A DNA stretch of 47,563 nucleotides. It comes from an uncultured Collinsella sp. GTDB lineage: Bacteria > Actinomycetota > Coriobacteriia > Coriobacteriales > Coriobacteriaceae. The notes beneath the pieces were generated by a model. The model made no database searches. It was not told where the DNA came from and saw only the letters and a list, made by a program, of their open reading frames with translations. Of the stretch, positions 26,271 through 35,463 are shown in pieces; the first letter of the stretch is position 1; the number at the start of each line of letters is the position of its first letter. A program made the translations under genes and the position numbers. Location: assembly GCA_902494345.1 (NCBI GenBank), contig CABUSV010000017.1, positions 1 through 47,563 of the forward strand, read 5' to 3'.

Positions 26271-26372
26271 TAGATTTTTGGGACATGCCTAGAAATCTAC
26301 TTTTCGCCGCGACAGAGGCGGTGGCATGAAATGCCCACGAAGGTAGATTTCTAGGCATGTCCCAAAAATCTA
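26271..26372. repeat. 102-bp hairpin element with perfect 30-bp arms
   Basis: The arms 26271-26300 and 26343-26372 are exact inverted copies (TAGATTTTTGGGACATGCC at the left end). The right arm begins GTAG, the tetranucleotide typical of REP sequences moved by RAYT transposases. A GC-rich 42-bp loop separates them. A partial copy lies at 8232-8261. It lies between the divergent pflB and marR promoters. Confidence 0.8.
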
Positions 26373-26440
26373 CTGTATGAGGTGTGCATACAGGGGTATC
26401 ATCTTTCACTGAAAATAGTTTCTAGTGTTAGGGGTTTTCG

Positions 26441-26890
26441 GTGGAAGATATCGATTTCCATGAGCTTGGGCGTCAGCTCTTAACTGAGTTTGGCAGCATG
26501 CATCAGCGCATTTCGCGCTTTGCGGACAAAGCTCTCGGTGGCGAGATGGCTGTCATGCGCGCCCTCATACTCGCTGGCGGTTCGCTCACGCCGAGCGAAC
26601 TCGCTGATCGCGCTTGGGTCTCAAACGCTCGCATCGCCAATATCCTACGCGCTCTCGAAGCCAAGGGCTGGGTTGAGCGTGAGCACTCAAAGACCGACCG
26701 TCGTCGCGTACACGTCACGGTGACCGACAAGGGATTCCATGATCTCGAAATCAAGCGTCGGGAATTCGAGGACCGCACCGCGGCCTTCCTCGAGCAGCTC
26801 GGCGAAACAGATACCCAAGAGATGGTGCGCCTTCTAAGGCGTCTCAACGAAATAATCGACCGCAATCAAGAAAGGAGAGATGCCGAGTGA
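26441..26890 (+). CDS. MarR family transcriptional regulator
   Basis: A 149-residue winged-helix protein. ALILAGGSLTPSELADRAWVSNARIANILRALEAKGWVER is split over the recognition helices, followed by the wing HSKTDRRRVHVTVTDKG with its conserved Asp-Arg. It starts at GTG 26441 behind AGGGG. The stop overlaps the start of the next gene by 4 bp, so it is translationally coupled to the ABC exporter and presumably represses that operon in response to a toxic ligand. Confidence 0.92.
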   Translation: MEDIDFHELGRQLLTEFGSMHQRISRFADKALGGEMAVMRALILAGGSLTPSELADRAWVSNARIANILRALEAKGWVEREHSKTDRRRVHVTVTDKGFHDLEIKRREFEDRTAAFLEQLGETDTQEMVRLLRRLNEIIDRNQERRDAE

Positions 26891-29253
26891 GGATTCTCAA
26901 GCTCTTTAAAAAGCATGTCCTGGCACTGTTCGCAGCTATCGCACTCATCGTAATCAGCTGCAACGCCGATCTGGCGCTGCCTACCTATATGAGCGACATC
27001 GTCGACGTGGGCGTGCAGCAAGGCGGCATCGCCTCGCCCGTGCCCGACACCATTCGCGCCGAATCGCTGGACGACCTCGAACTCTTTATGAGCGCCAAGG
27101 ACGCCAAGACAGTAGAAGCTGCGTTTGGCAAGGCAGACAAAAACGGCATTCGCACGTACAAGGGCACCGAGGAGGAGCGTGCCGACGGCGGCAAGATTGC
27201 CGACATTATGAGCCTGCCCGAGACCGTCGTCCTTTCGCTTAACCAGGGCATCGATGCCAGCTCCATGGGCGACATGATGGACACGTCCAGCGAGGAGGGC
27301 AACAACGCCGCCCCGTCCATGCCCACCCCCGAGCAGATAGCAGCGATGACGCCCGAGCAGCTCACCGAAATGCAGCAGAAGGCCGCAGCGGCGCAGAATA
27401 TGCAAAAGCAGATTGATGCCGACGGCGGTAAGATCACCATGAAGAGCCTGCGTCTAGGTATCGAGGGCGGTCTGGTAGACCAAAGCAAGCTCGTCGAGGG
27501 CGCCAATGAGATGGCGGACAAAATGGGCTCCATGTCGGGGTCCATTGTCACCCAGCGCGCCGTGACCTACGTGCAAGAAGAGTACAAGGCGCAGGGTATC
27601 GACCCCGCCGACGTGCAGAACGCCTACCTGGGCCGCATGGCGACCACGATGTTTGGTCTGTGTCTGGTGTCGCTGGTCGCCACCATCCTGACCGGTGCCG
27701 TGGCTTCGCGCACCGCCTGCTCCATCGCCCGCGACCTGCGCCGCGAGACCTTCAACAAGGTTATGCGCTTCTCGCCGGCCGAGGTAGGCAAGTTTAGCCA
27801 GGCCTCGCTCATCACCCGCTGCACCAACGACATTCAGCAGATTCAGATGGCCGCAACCCTGTTTATCCGCATGTGCCTACTGGCGCCCGTCATGGGCATC
27901 GTCGCCGTCATGCGCGTCCTGGCCAACCACACCGGCCTGGAGTGGACCATCGCCGTGGCCATCATCGCGGTCTCGGCCGTCGTCGGCGTGCTTATGGGCC
28001 TCACCATGCCCAAGTTCAAAAAGATGCAGAGCTTTGTGGACCGCGTGAACCTTACCGCGCGCGAGCTGCTCGACGGCCTTATGCCCATCCGCTCGTTCAA
28101 CCGTGAGGAGCATGAGCTCGAGCGTTTTGACAAGGCTTCGCTCGACCTGATGACCACGCAGCTCTACACCAACCGCGCCATGAGCTTCATGATGCCGCTC
28201 ATGATGCTCGTCATGAACTGCATCACCGTGCTTATCGTCTGGTTTGGCGCGCAGGGCGTGTCCGACGGCGTGATGCAGGTCGGCAACATGATGGCATTCA
28301 TCTCCTACACTATGCAGATCGTCATGGCGTTTATGATCCTCACCATGGTTTCGGTCATCCTGCCCCGTGCCGAGGTCGCAGCCGAGCGCGTAGATGAGGT
28401 CATCACCTGCCCCACGAGCATCAACGACCCTGCCTCGCCCAAACTGCCCGCGGCCAGCTCGCCGCGCGGTGAGCTCACCTTCCGCGACGTGAGCTTCCAG
28501 TACCCCGATGCCCGCGCCGATGTCATCAGCGGCGTGAACTTCACCACGCATGCCGGTCAGATGCTCGGCATCATTGGCTCCACGGGCTCGGGCAAGTCCA
28601 CGCTCGTGCAGCTGATTCCACGCTTGTACGACGTCACGGGCGGCAGCATTTCGCTCGACGGCATCGACGTGCGCGACATGACCCTTTCCGAGCTGCGCCG
28701 CCGCATCGGTTATATTCCGCAGCAGGGTCGTCTGTTCTCGGGCACCGTTGAGAGCAACCTCAAGTTTGCGGGCGACATGGTAAGCGATGATGACATGCGC
28801 CAAGCCGCGCGCATCTCACAGGCCGAGGACTTTATCGCCGAGCGCGAGGGCGGCTACGACTCCCCCATCAGCCAGGGCGGCTCCAATGTTTCGGGTGGTC
28901 AGCGCCAGCGCCTGGCCATCGCCCGCGCGTTGGCCAAAAAGCCCGAGGTCGTGGTTTTCGATGATTCGTTTAGCGCCCTCGACTACAAGACCGACGCGCG
29001 CCTGCGCGAGGAGCTGGCCAAAAACGTTACCGACGCCGCACTCGTGGTCGTGGCCCAGCGCATCGCCACTATCATGCACGCCGACCAGATCATCGTGCTC
29101 GACGACGGTCACGTGGTGGGCACCGGCACGCACGAGGCGCTGCTGCGCAGCTGCCCGGCGTACCTGGAGATTGCACAGTCGCAGCTTTCCGCCGAGGAGC
29201 TGGGACTTACCCAAGAAGAGATTGCAGCCGTTATGGAAGGAGGCGAGCGCTAA
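26887..29253 (+). CDS. Heterodimeric ABC exporter, subunit with degenerate ATP site
   Basis: A 788-residue fused membrane/ATPase half-transporter. Between the first (about residues 10-30) and second membrane helices lies an unusual insert of about 200 residues, rich in Met, Ala, Glu and Asp and predicted extracellular. The ATPase has GSTGSGKST and NVSGGQRQR. Walker B ends VVFDDSFSALD, so the catalytic Glu is Asp, as in the degenerate subunit of TM287/288-like pairs. It starts at GTG 26887, overlapping marR. It pairs with the next gene, which has the intact site. Drug or peptide export is likely. Confidence 0.92.
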   Translation: MRILKLFKKHVLALFAAIALIVISCNADLALPTYMSDIVDVGVQQGGIASPVPDTIRAESLDDLELFMSAKDAKTVEAAFGKADKNGIRTYKGTEEERADGGKIADIMSLPETVVLSLNQGIDASSMGDMMDTSSEEGNNAAPSMPTPEQIAAMTPEQLTEMQQKAAAAQNMQKQIDADGGKITMKSLRLGIEGGLVDQSKLVEGANEMADKMGSMSGSIVTQRAVTYVQEEYKAQGIDPADVQNAYLGRMATTMFGLCLVSLVATILTGAVASRTACSIARDLRRETFNKVMRFSPAEVGKFSQASLITRCTNDIQQIQMAATLFIRMCLLAPVMGIVAVMRVLANHTGLEWTIAVAIIAVSAVVGVLMGLTMPKFKKMQSFVDRVNLTARELLDGLMPIRSFNREEHELERFDKASLDLMTTQLYTNRAMSFMMPLMMLVMNCITVLIVWFGAQGVSDGVMQVGNMMAFISYTMQIVMAFMILTMVSVILPRAEVAAERVDEVITCPTSINDPASPKLPAASSPRGELTFRDVSFQYPDARADVISGVNFTTHAGQMLGIIGSTGSGKSTLVQLIPRLYDVTGGSISLDGIDVRDMTLSELRRRIGYIPQQGRLFSGTVESNLKFAGDMVSDDDMRQAARISQAEDFIAEREGGYDSPISQGGSNVSGGQRQRLAIARALAKKPEVVVFDDSFSALDYKTDARLREELAKNVTDAALVVVAQRIATIMHADQIIVLDDGHVVGTGTHEALLRSCPAYLEIAQSQLSAEELGLTQEEIAAVMEGGER

Positions 29254-31109
29254 TGGCAGACGAGACCAAGACTCAGATTCCCAAGCCCACCCGCCAGCGT
29301 GGTCCCATGGGCCGCATGGGCGGCATGCGTCGCGGCGAAAAGGCCAAGGACTTTAAGGGCACCATGAGGCAGCTGCTCGGCCATATCGGCCAGCACAAGA
29401 TTGCCGTGTTTGCCGCCGTCGCCTTTGCCGTGTGCTCGGTCATCTTTAACATTGTGGGGCCCAAGGTGCTCGGCCAGGTTACGACCAAGCTGTTCGAAGG
29501 CCTGGTCGCCAAGGTCAACGGCACCGGCGACGTCGACTTTGCCTGGATCGCCAAGACGCTCGGCTTTTTGCTCTGCCTATATCTGGCGAGCTCTGTCTGC
29601 AGCCTCATCCAGGGCTGGCTCATGACCGGCGTCACGCAAAAGATCTGCTACCGCATGCGCAAGGAGATCGCCGCCAAGATTGCCGTCGTGCCGATGAGCT
29701 ACTTCAACGGCCACAGCAAGGGCGACGTGCTCAGCCGCATCACCAACGACGTCGATACGCTCGGCCAGTCGCTCAACCAGAGCGTGACGCAGCTTATTAC
29801 GTCCGTCACGCAGATTATCGGCGTCCTCGTCATGATGCTGTCGATCAGCCTGCCGCTCACCGGCGTCACCGTGCTCACGCTGCCGGCCGCCGCGATTATC
29901 TTGATGGTGATGATTCACTTCTCGCAGCCGTACTTCCGCGAGCAGCAGCAGGTCCTAGGCACCGTCAACGGCATTATCGAGGAGGATTTTGCCGGCCAGA
30001 ACGTCATTCAGGTGTTCGACCGCGCCGAGGCTTCGATCGAGGAGTTCGACCGTCAAAACGACCGCCTCTTTATTAGTGGCTGGCGCTCGCAGTTCCTGTC
30101 GGGCCTGATGATGCCGCTTATGAGCTTGGTGGGCAACATGGGCTACGTGGGCGTCGTCGTGGTGGGCGCGCAGCTCGCGCTGACCGGCAATGCCACGCCC
30201 GGCGACATTCAAAGCTTTATCCAGTACGTTCGCAACTTTACGCAACCCGTGCAGCAGCTGGGCAACGTGAGCAACACGATGCAGTCGATGGCAGCTGCCA
30301 CCGAGCGTGTGTTTGAGTTCCTGGCCGCGCCCGAGGAGGAGCAAAAGACCGACGCGCAGATCCCCGAGAAGCGCCCCGGTCACGTGGAGTTCGACCATGT
30401 CAAGTTTGGCTATACGCCCGACAAGACCATCATCCACGACTTTAGCTGCGAGGCGCAGCCCGGCCAGACCATCGCCATCGTCGGTCCCACCGGCGCTGGC
30501 AAGACCACGCTCATCAAGCTGCTGCAGCGCTTCTACGATGTGGACGGCGGTTCGCTGCGCGTCGAGGGTGTCGACGTGCGCGATTGGGACCGCGCGGCAC
30601 TTCGCGGCGAGTTTGCCATGGTGTTGCAGGATACTTGGCTGTTTAACGGCACCATCCGCGAAAACATCCGCTACGGACGCCCCGATGCGAGCGATGCCGA
30701 AGTCGAGGCCGCCGCACGCGCCGCACGCTGCGACCACTTTATCCATACGCTCGCCGGCGGTTACGACTTTATGATCAACGAGGAGGGCACCAACCTGTCG
30801 CAGGGTCAGCGCCAGCTCGTGACCATCGCCCGTGCCATTTTGGCCGACCGTCCGGCGCTGATTTTGGACGAGGCGACCTCCAACGTTGACACTCGTACCG
30901 AGGAGCTTATTCAGCGTGCCATGGATGCGCTAATGCAGGGCCGCACGAGCTTTGTTATCGCGCACCGCCTGTCCACGATCCGCAACGCCGACGTGATCTT
31001 GGTGATCCGCGACGGCGACATCGTCGAGAAGGGCACGCACGACGAGTTGCTCGCCCAGGGCGGCTTCTACGCCGACCTGTACAACTCGCAGTTCGACGAG
31101 GCGGCGTAG
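29253..31109 (+). CDS. Heterodimeric ABC exporter, catalytic subunit
   Basis: A 618-residue half-transporter with six membrane helices (about 45-330) and a C-terminal ATPase. Walker A is GPTGAGKTT, the signature is LSQGQRQ, and Walker B LILDEATSNVD has the catalytic Glu; the switch is IAHRLST. The ATG overlaps the previous stop (TAATG). The complementary degenerate and canonical ATP sites of the two subunits identify an asymmetric exporter of the BmrCD/TM287-288 kind. The N-terminus is Gly/Met/Arg-rich (RQRGPMGRMGGMRRGEKAK). Confidence 0.94.
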   Translation: MADETKTQIPKPTRQRGPMGRMGGMRRGEKAKDFKGTMRQLLGHIGQHKIAVFAAVAFAVCSVIFNIVGPKVLGQVTTKLFEGLVAKVNGTGDVDFAWIAKTLGFLLCLYLASSVCSLIQGWLMTGVTQKICYRMRKEIAAKIAVVPMSYFNGHSKGDVLSRITNDVDTLGQSLNQSVTQLITSVTQIIGVLVMMLSISLPLTGVTVLTLPAAAIILMVMIHFSQPYFREQQQVLGTVNGIIEEDFAGQNVIQVFDRAEASIEEFDRQNDRLFISGWRSQFLSGLMMPLMSLVGNMGYVGVVVVGAQLALTGNATPGDIQSFIQYVRNFTQPVQQLGNVSNTMQSMAAATERVFEFLAAPEEEQKTDAQIPEKRPGHVEFDHVKFGYTPDKTIIHDFSCEAQPGQTIAIVGPTGAGKTTLIKLLQRFYDVDGGSLRVEGVDVRDWDRAALRGEFAMVLQDTWLFNGTIRENIRYGRPDASDAEVEAAARAARCDHFIHTLAGGYDFMINEEGTNLSQGQRQLVTIARAILADRPALILDEATSNVDTRTEELIQRAMDALMQGRTSFVIAHRLSTIRNADVILVIRDGDIVEKGTHDELLAQGGFYADLYNSQFDEAA

Positions 31110-31140
31110 ATACGGCCGCAGAGAAATGATGACGCCCGAG

Positions 31141-31176
31141 AACGGGGGCGCAGGACAACCTGCGCCCCCGTTTTGT
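31141..31176 (+). terminator. Rho-independent terminator of the exporter operon
   Basis: Perfect 14-bp arms AACGGGGGCGCAGG and CCTGCGCCCCCGTT with an ACAA loop, running into TTGTGT, 31 bp after the last stop. Confidence 0.85.
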
Positions 31177-31231
31177 GTCCTTCGAGCCTCGAAACGCCTT
31201 CCCTGAGACCTCATTGACGGCGCTTTCCAGA

Positions 31232-31469
31232 CCCCGTGGGCAAAAAAGGGCAAATATGAGTACTGTCACCTTTTTAGTAACAGCCAAAACCACCTCAAAC
31301 GACCTCTTTGCGGCCCCTATACGCCTTCAAATTAATCAAAACGCCCGTTAGCAGGCTTCTGCGTGCCAACGTTAATGAACATATTTATCACTTTGTCTAT
31401 TATCTCGCTAGACGGATATGTTACTAGGTGAGCAACAGTACTCATATTTGGCATTTTTTGCCCACGGGG
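31232..31469. mobile_element. MITE-like element with 35-bp terminal inverted repeats
   Basis: The ends 31232-31266 and 31435-31469 are inverted copies with 33 of 35 matches (CCCCGTGGGCAAAAAA at the outer edge, AAATATGAGTACTGT inside). A further inner pair, CACCTTTTTAGTAAC with GTTACTAGGTG, extends the stem. The 238-bp element has no ORF. Its AT-rich centre differs from the surrounding DNA. No target duplication is evident. Confidence 0.6.
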
Positions 31470-31552
31470 TGTTTCCTGGGGAACCGACAACAGCCTTAGG
31501 GTCCCGTGTAGCGCCACTCCCTCCCGACATCCTCCGACGTTTCCCCAGATAA

Positions 31553-31589
31553 AACCTACCAAAATAAACCTGTCCCTTTTTGGAAGGTT
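31553..31589. repeat. REP-like palindrome, family AACCTGCC, copy 3
   Basis: AACCTACCAAAA and TTTTGGAAGGTT with CCTGTCCC in the loop; one mismatch between arms. The upstream flank CGTTTCCCCAGATAAA is also shared with the copies at 251 and 3812. Confidence 0.75.
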
Positions 31590-31605
31590 TCAGGGTGACA
31601 AGGAC

Positions 31606-31634
31606 TTGCACTTTAGCGTGCGACAGCGGATAAT
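31606..31634 (+). promoter_or_regulatory. Promoter of the DAHP synthase gene
   Basis: TTGCAC (31606-31611), 17-bp spacer, GATAAT (31629-31634). It predicts a leader of about 48 nt with no room for a T-box or attenuator. Confidence 0.6.
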
Positions 31635-31688
31635 GCCGAACACTCAACAATACGCTTATTGCTCTTTCTATAGATTGAGGAGGCCCCT

Positions 31689-32720
31689 ATGGCCATGGAA
31701 TTCAAACGCAAGTTGCCGATCCCCATGGAGATCCGCGAGGAAATGCCGCTTTCTGCCGAGCTTACCGCCAAAAAGCAGGCATTTGACGCCGAGGTCGCCA
31801 AAGTCTTTACCGGCGAGGACGCACGCAAGGTGCTCATCATCGGCCCGTGCTCTGCCGACCGCGAGGACTCGGTACTTGAATACATGAACCGACTGGCCAA
31901 GACCGCCGAGGAGGTCAAGGACAAGCTCATCATCATTCCGCGCGTCTACACCAATAAGCCGCGCACCAAGGGCACCGGTTACAAGGGTCTTCTGCACAAC
32001 CCCAACCCCGAGGCTCCCGACGACCTGCTCGAGGGCGTCAAGGCCATCCGCCATATGCACCTGCGCGTTATTAAGGAAACGGGCTTCTTCACCGCCGACG
32101 AGATGCTCTATCCGTCCAACTACCAGTACCTCGTTGACCTGCTGAGCTATGTTGCCGTGGGCGCACGCTCGGTCGAGAACCAGGAGCATCGTCTGGTGTC
32201 GAGCGGCATTTCGGTACCCGTCGGCATGAAGAATCCCACTGCTGGCTCTACCACCGTTATGCTCAACTCCATTTACGCCGCGCAGGCGCACCAGAGCTTC
32301 ATCTTCCGCAACTGGGAGGTCGAGTGCGACGGCAATCCGCTCGCGCACGCCGTTATGCGTGGCTACATCGGTCTCGATGGGCGCACCTACCCCAACTACC
32401 ACTACGAACACCTGGAACGCCTGGCCGAGCGCTATACCGAGCACGCCGGCTATGCCAATCCCGCAGCGGTCATCGACTGCAACCACGACAACTCGGGCAA
32501 GCGTCCGCTGGAGCAGTATCGCATTTGCAAGGAGGTGCTCGACAGCTGCCGCCGCAACGAATCCATCTCCAAGCTGGTCAAGGGCTTTATGATCGAGTCT
32601 TACCTTGAGGACGGCAACCAGCCGGTCGATGGCGGCGTCTTTGGCAAGTCGATCACCGACCCGTGCCTGGGCTGGGAAAAGACCGACTACCTCATCCACG
32701 AGATCGCGGAACGGATTTAG
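31689..32720 (+). CDS. 3-deoxy-7-phosphoheptulonate (DAHP) synthase, class I
   Basis: A 343-residue enzyme joining phosphoenolpyruvate and erythrose-4-phosphate, the first step to aromatic amino acids. IIGPCSADREDSVLEYM, NKPRTKGTGYKGLLHNPNP, GARSVENQEHR, VGMKNPTAGS, AVIDCNHDNSGKRP and GFMIESYLEDGNQP are the class I alpha (AroFGH) motifs, including the metal and phosphate ligands. ATG 31689 is six bases after GAGGAGG. The gene stands alone. Which aromatic amino acid inhibits it cannot be read from sequence. Confidence 0.95.
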   Translation: MAMEFKRKLPIPMEIREEMPLSAELTAKKQAFDAEVAKVFTGEDARKVLIIGPCSADREDSVLEYMNRLAKTAEEVKDKLIIIPRVYTNKPRTKGTGYKGLLHNPNPEAPDDLLEGVKAIRHMHLRVIKETGFFTADEMLYPSNYQYLVDLLSYVAVGARSVENQEHRLVSSGISVPVGMKNPTAGSTTVMLNSIYAAQAHQSFIFRNWEVECDGNPLAHAVMRGYIGLDGRTYPNYHYEHLERLAERYTEHAGYANPAAVIDCNHDNSGKRPLEQYRICKEVLDSCRRNESISKLVKGFMIESYLEDGNQPVDGGVFGKSITDPCLGWEKTDYLIHEIAERI

Positions 32721-32748
32721 TTACGCGGTTTTGACCAAACCGCGTAAC
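32720..32748 (+). terminator. Hairpin at the stop codon of the DAHP synthase gene
   Basis: GTTACGCGGTTT (32720-32731) and AAACCGCGTAAC (32737-32748) form a perfect 12-bp stem starting at the last base of the TAG stop. No T-run follows, so the terminator role is uncertain. Confidence 0.55.
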
Positions 32749-32761
32749 GACTCGACGCTGC

Positions 32762-32860
32762 AAGCCCGTCAGAGCGGCAATCTGCCTTTCAGCTTCGACG
32801 GCATGACCAAAAGGTCAATGCCGCCTCGCTTCAAGGCACCTTGCTCGCTCTGGCGGGCTT
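32762..32860. repeat. 99-bp imperfect nested palindrome
   Basis: AAGCCCGTCAGAGCGGCAA pairs with TTGCTCGCTCTGGCGGGCTT at the outer ends, and GGCATGACC/GGTCAATGCC closes on an AAAA loop. It lacks the TTCCGCA/AGGAC core of the five-copy family. No ORF is present. Confidence 0.55.
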
Positions 32861-32934
32861 TCGCTGACTTTTGCTCTACCTGCGGTGTTGGCGGGCAGCT
32901 AATTTAGGATGGGACTCTTTTAGCTACCCGCAAA

Positions 32935-32992
32935 GTAGTCATTGGGGACGTTCTTGTTTGACTAGTCGTTTAAGAACGTCCCCAACGACTAC
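32935..32992. repeat. 58-bp GTAG hairpin, copy 1
   Basis: GTAGTCATTGGGGACGTTCT and its near complement ending CGACTAC enclose a GTTTGACTAGTCGTTT centre. A second copy of the same length lies at 47359-47416. Confidence 0.8.
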
Positions 32993-33039
32993 CCGGGGGA
33001 GTTGCCTTACCTCGTGGCGGTCTTCTAGCAGAAAAACCG

Positions 33040-33156
33040 AGTGAGTAGGCTTTTTGCAGGAGGCCAAGCATGCCCCAAAACGCCACAGCTCTGACCTGCA
33101 GTTTTATAGATCATTTGTCGCGATGTGCTCGGCAAGTTCAAAAAAGTCTACTCACT
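33040..33156. mobile_element. MITE-like hairpin element of about 117 bp
   Basis: GTGAGTAGGCTTTTT (33041-33055) and AAAAAGTCTACTCAC (33141-33155) are inverted copies with one mismatch. The interior contains CTCTGACCTGCAGTTT (33089-33104), found again at 37473-37488. No ORF. Confidence 0.5.
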
Positions 33157-33261
33157 TGCATCCGAAACGCACCAGATAGGCAAAAATAACCGCCGCAAGA
33201 GGTCCCCAGCCCCTTCGCGGCGGTCACACGCCTCTGGTTTTGCGACCGTTTTGCCCGCTTG

Positions 33262-35463
33262 TTACTCGCTGTAGCGGGTGGCGATAGCAGCTTGCACCAT
33301 GCCAGCGCTCATGAGGTAGGTCACCAGGAAGTAGCCACCGTATGCTGCCAGGAAGATTGCACAGGTGAGGCCCACGGTGCCGCCGATGCTCATATTTCCG
33401 AAAATGCTCACCAGCTCGATGATCACCTTAAGTGCCACAAAGGAGTGCGCCAGGCCCACTGCCAGCGGGAACAGGAAGAATACCGCTTGCTGCGCCATCA
33501 CCGAATGGCGGATCTGGCGGTTGTCGCAGCCGATCTGTGCCAGCACACGATAGCTGCGGCTGCCGTCGGCCACGTTGGAGAGTTGCTGGATCGACAGAAT
33601 CGCCGCACATGCAACGACCAATACAAAGCCGATGTAGATGGCTAGGTAGCTAATAAGACCGTTCATTTGCGCTGCTTGCGTGTACATCTCGGAGCGTGTG
33701 ATGAAGATTCCCCACGACCCCGGCTCCTTGCCGTCAACGAGCAGATTGTCGAGCACAGTGTTTTTAATGCTCTCGTCTGCCTCAGTCGTATCCATCCCCT
33801 GTTTGTAGTTAACGAGCAGGCTACTGGAATACGGCTGCAGATTAAGCTGGGACAACAGCTCGTCGGCAACGACGACGGTACCCGGATTACTGCCCATCGC
33901 CGAGTTGGCGATGGCCGCCGTATCTTCGTCCGACTTATCGGTTGCGGGCTTGAGCTCATGCCCACCCAAGGTGAGGGTATGGCCGCCGGCCATGTATTTG
34001 GTGTACAGGTCGACCAGCTCGCCGCCCATATCACACGTGAGCAAGTACTGGTCGCGGCCAATGTGCACCGGCTCCTCGCCCATCATCTGACGCAGTTTGT
34101 TGTACTGGCTTGCCGGCGTCACAAACAGACCCATCGTATCGGCATTGCTACCCCCGAACGCCTTGGGAAGCTTTTCGCCCATGATCTTGCACATCTCACC
34201 TGGGGTCACCGAAGGATCCGAACCGCCAAATGGGTAACTCAGATACGAATCGATCTGCACATGCTCACCGGCAACATCGGCGATATCGACCTTCTTGCCG
34301 GTCTCGTCGTTGTTGTTCGCCGACTTGCCCTTGCCGTGCCATGCAGGGTACAAATCGACCGTTGTATCGGCCAACACCATGCGATCGGCCTCAGACGGAT
34401 TGACATACCCTTTGTAGTAGTCGAGCGTATCGGGCGTGTAATAGACATACGTCTGAGACACGTCAACAGGGTTATGGCGCTCCAGGTTTTCATTCATCAC
34501 GTTGGCAATCGACATACCGCACGTCACCGAGGTGATGGCCAAAAACAGGAGCATCGCGATGACGCCCATCGAAAAGCACACCGTGTTGACCTTGGCCGCA
34601 AGCTGGCGCACGGTAAACATGTTGAGGCCGCGCCAATACACGCCGCGCAGGCTCTGCAGCAGCTTGATGAGCATGCCCGAGAGTCCCCAGAACAGGGCAA
34701 AGGTGCCCACGGTAACCATAGCGGTCGTAATACCAAACTGGTTCATGGCCTCTTGCAGCTTGCTATCCGTCGCGGTTAGCGGGAACCCATCACGTAGCAG
34801 ACGGTAATAGGCCACGCCCACAAGCACCGCACCCACGGCAAAGATGGCAATCGCGATCCAGGGGTTGCGTGTCTTGATGCTCTCGTTGCGACGCTCGGCA
34901 CCCATAAGCTCGATGAGTTTGGTACGACGCACGGCGCGGAGGTTCAGCAGTAGCGTGAGCACAAACATTACGAGCATGCAGGCAAGGGTCAGATTGAACG
35001 CATGCATCGAGAAAAAGAAGTGGAAATTGGCGATCTGTGTCTTAAAGAGCGAGGCCGTAAAGAACGTCATGAGCTGGGAGAGTCCCACACCCAGCACAAT
35101 GCCGGCGACAAAGGCCACCACCGAGACAATCACCGTCTCGAGCGCCATGATCGTGGCGACGCGACCGCGCCCCATGCCGAGCACCTGGTACAGGCCAAAC
35201 TCCTTTTTGCGGCGTTTCATGATGAAGTTATTGGCATACACCATCAAAAAGGCCATGACACCGGCCAAAAAGTACGTCAGGTCGCCGAGCATGCTGCCCA
35301 TAACCTGCGCCAAGCCCTCTTCATCGATTCCGGCGATGTCGACCTGCATTGAGATGGTGTTAAAGGCATAGAAGACCGTGACGCCCAGGGTGAGCGTCAA
35401 AAGGTAGACAAGGTAGTCGCGACCGGCGCGGCGGACGTTGCCCCAAGCGAGTTTACAGAGCAT
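33262..35463 (-). CDS. BceB-like ABC transporter permease (FtsX family)
   Basis: A 733-residue membrane protein. One helix near the N-terminus is followed by an FtsX block (about residues 55-160, with RRKKEFGLYQVLGMGRGRV in between), more helices to about 320, a large extracellular domain and a final FtsX block near the C-terminus. This matches the Bce/Vra-type permeases that sense and counter cell-wall-targeting peptides. ATG 35463 lies inside the end of the ATPase gene, 11 bp overlap, with GAGGG before it. The usual BceRS two-component system is not adjacent, so sensing partners, if any, are elsewhere. Confidence 0.87.
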   Translation of the reverse strand: MLCKLAWGNVRRAGRDYLVYLLTLTLGVTVFYAFNTISMQVDIAGIDEEGLAQVMGSMLGDLTYFLAGVMAFLMVYANNFIMKRRKKEFGLYQVLGMGRGRVATIMALETVIVSVVAFVAGIVLGVGLSQLMTFFTASLFKTQIANFHFFFSMHAFNLTLACMLVMFVLTLLLNLRAVRRTKLIELMGAERRNESIKTRNPWIAIAIFAVGAVLVGVAYYRLLRDGFPLTATDSKLQEAMNQFGITTAMVTVGTFALFWGLSGMLIKLLQSLRGVYWRGLNMFTVRQLAAKVNTVCFSMGVIAMLLFLAITSVTCGMSIANVMNENLERHNPVDVSQTYVYYTPDTLDYYKGYVNPSEADRMVLADTTVDLYPAWHGKGKSANNNDETGKKVDIADVAGEHVQIDSYLSYPFGGSDPSVTPGEMCKIMGEKLPKAFGGSNADTMGLFVTPASQYNKLRQMMGEEPVHIGRDQYLLTCDMGGELVDLYTKYMAGGHTLTLGGHELKPATDKSDEDTAAIANSAMGSNPGTVVVADELLSQLNLQPYSSSLLVNYKQGMDTTEADESIKNTVLDNLLVDGKEPGSWGIFITRSEMYTQAAQMNGLISYLAIYIGFVLVVACAAILSIQQLSNVADGSRSYRVLAQIGCDNRQIRHSVMAQQAVFFLFPLAVGLAHSFVALKVIIELVSIFGNMSIGGTVGLTCAIFLAAYGGYFLVTYLMSAGMVQAAIATRYSE

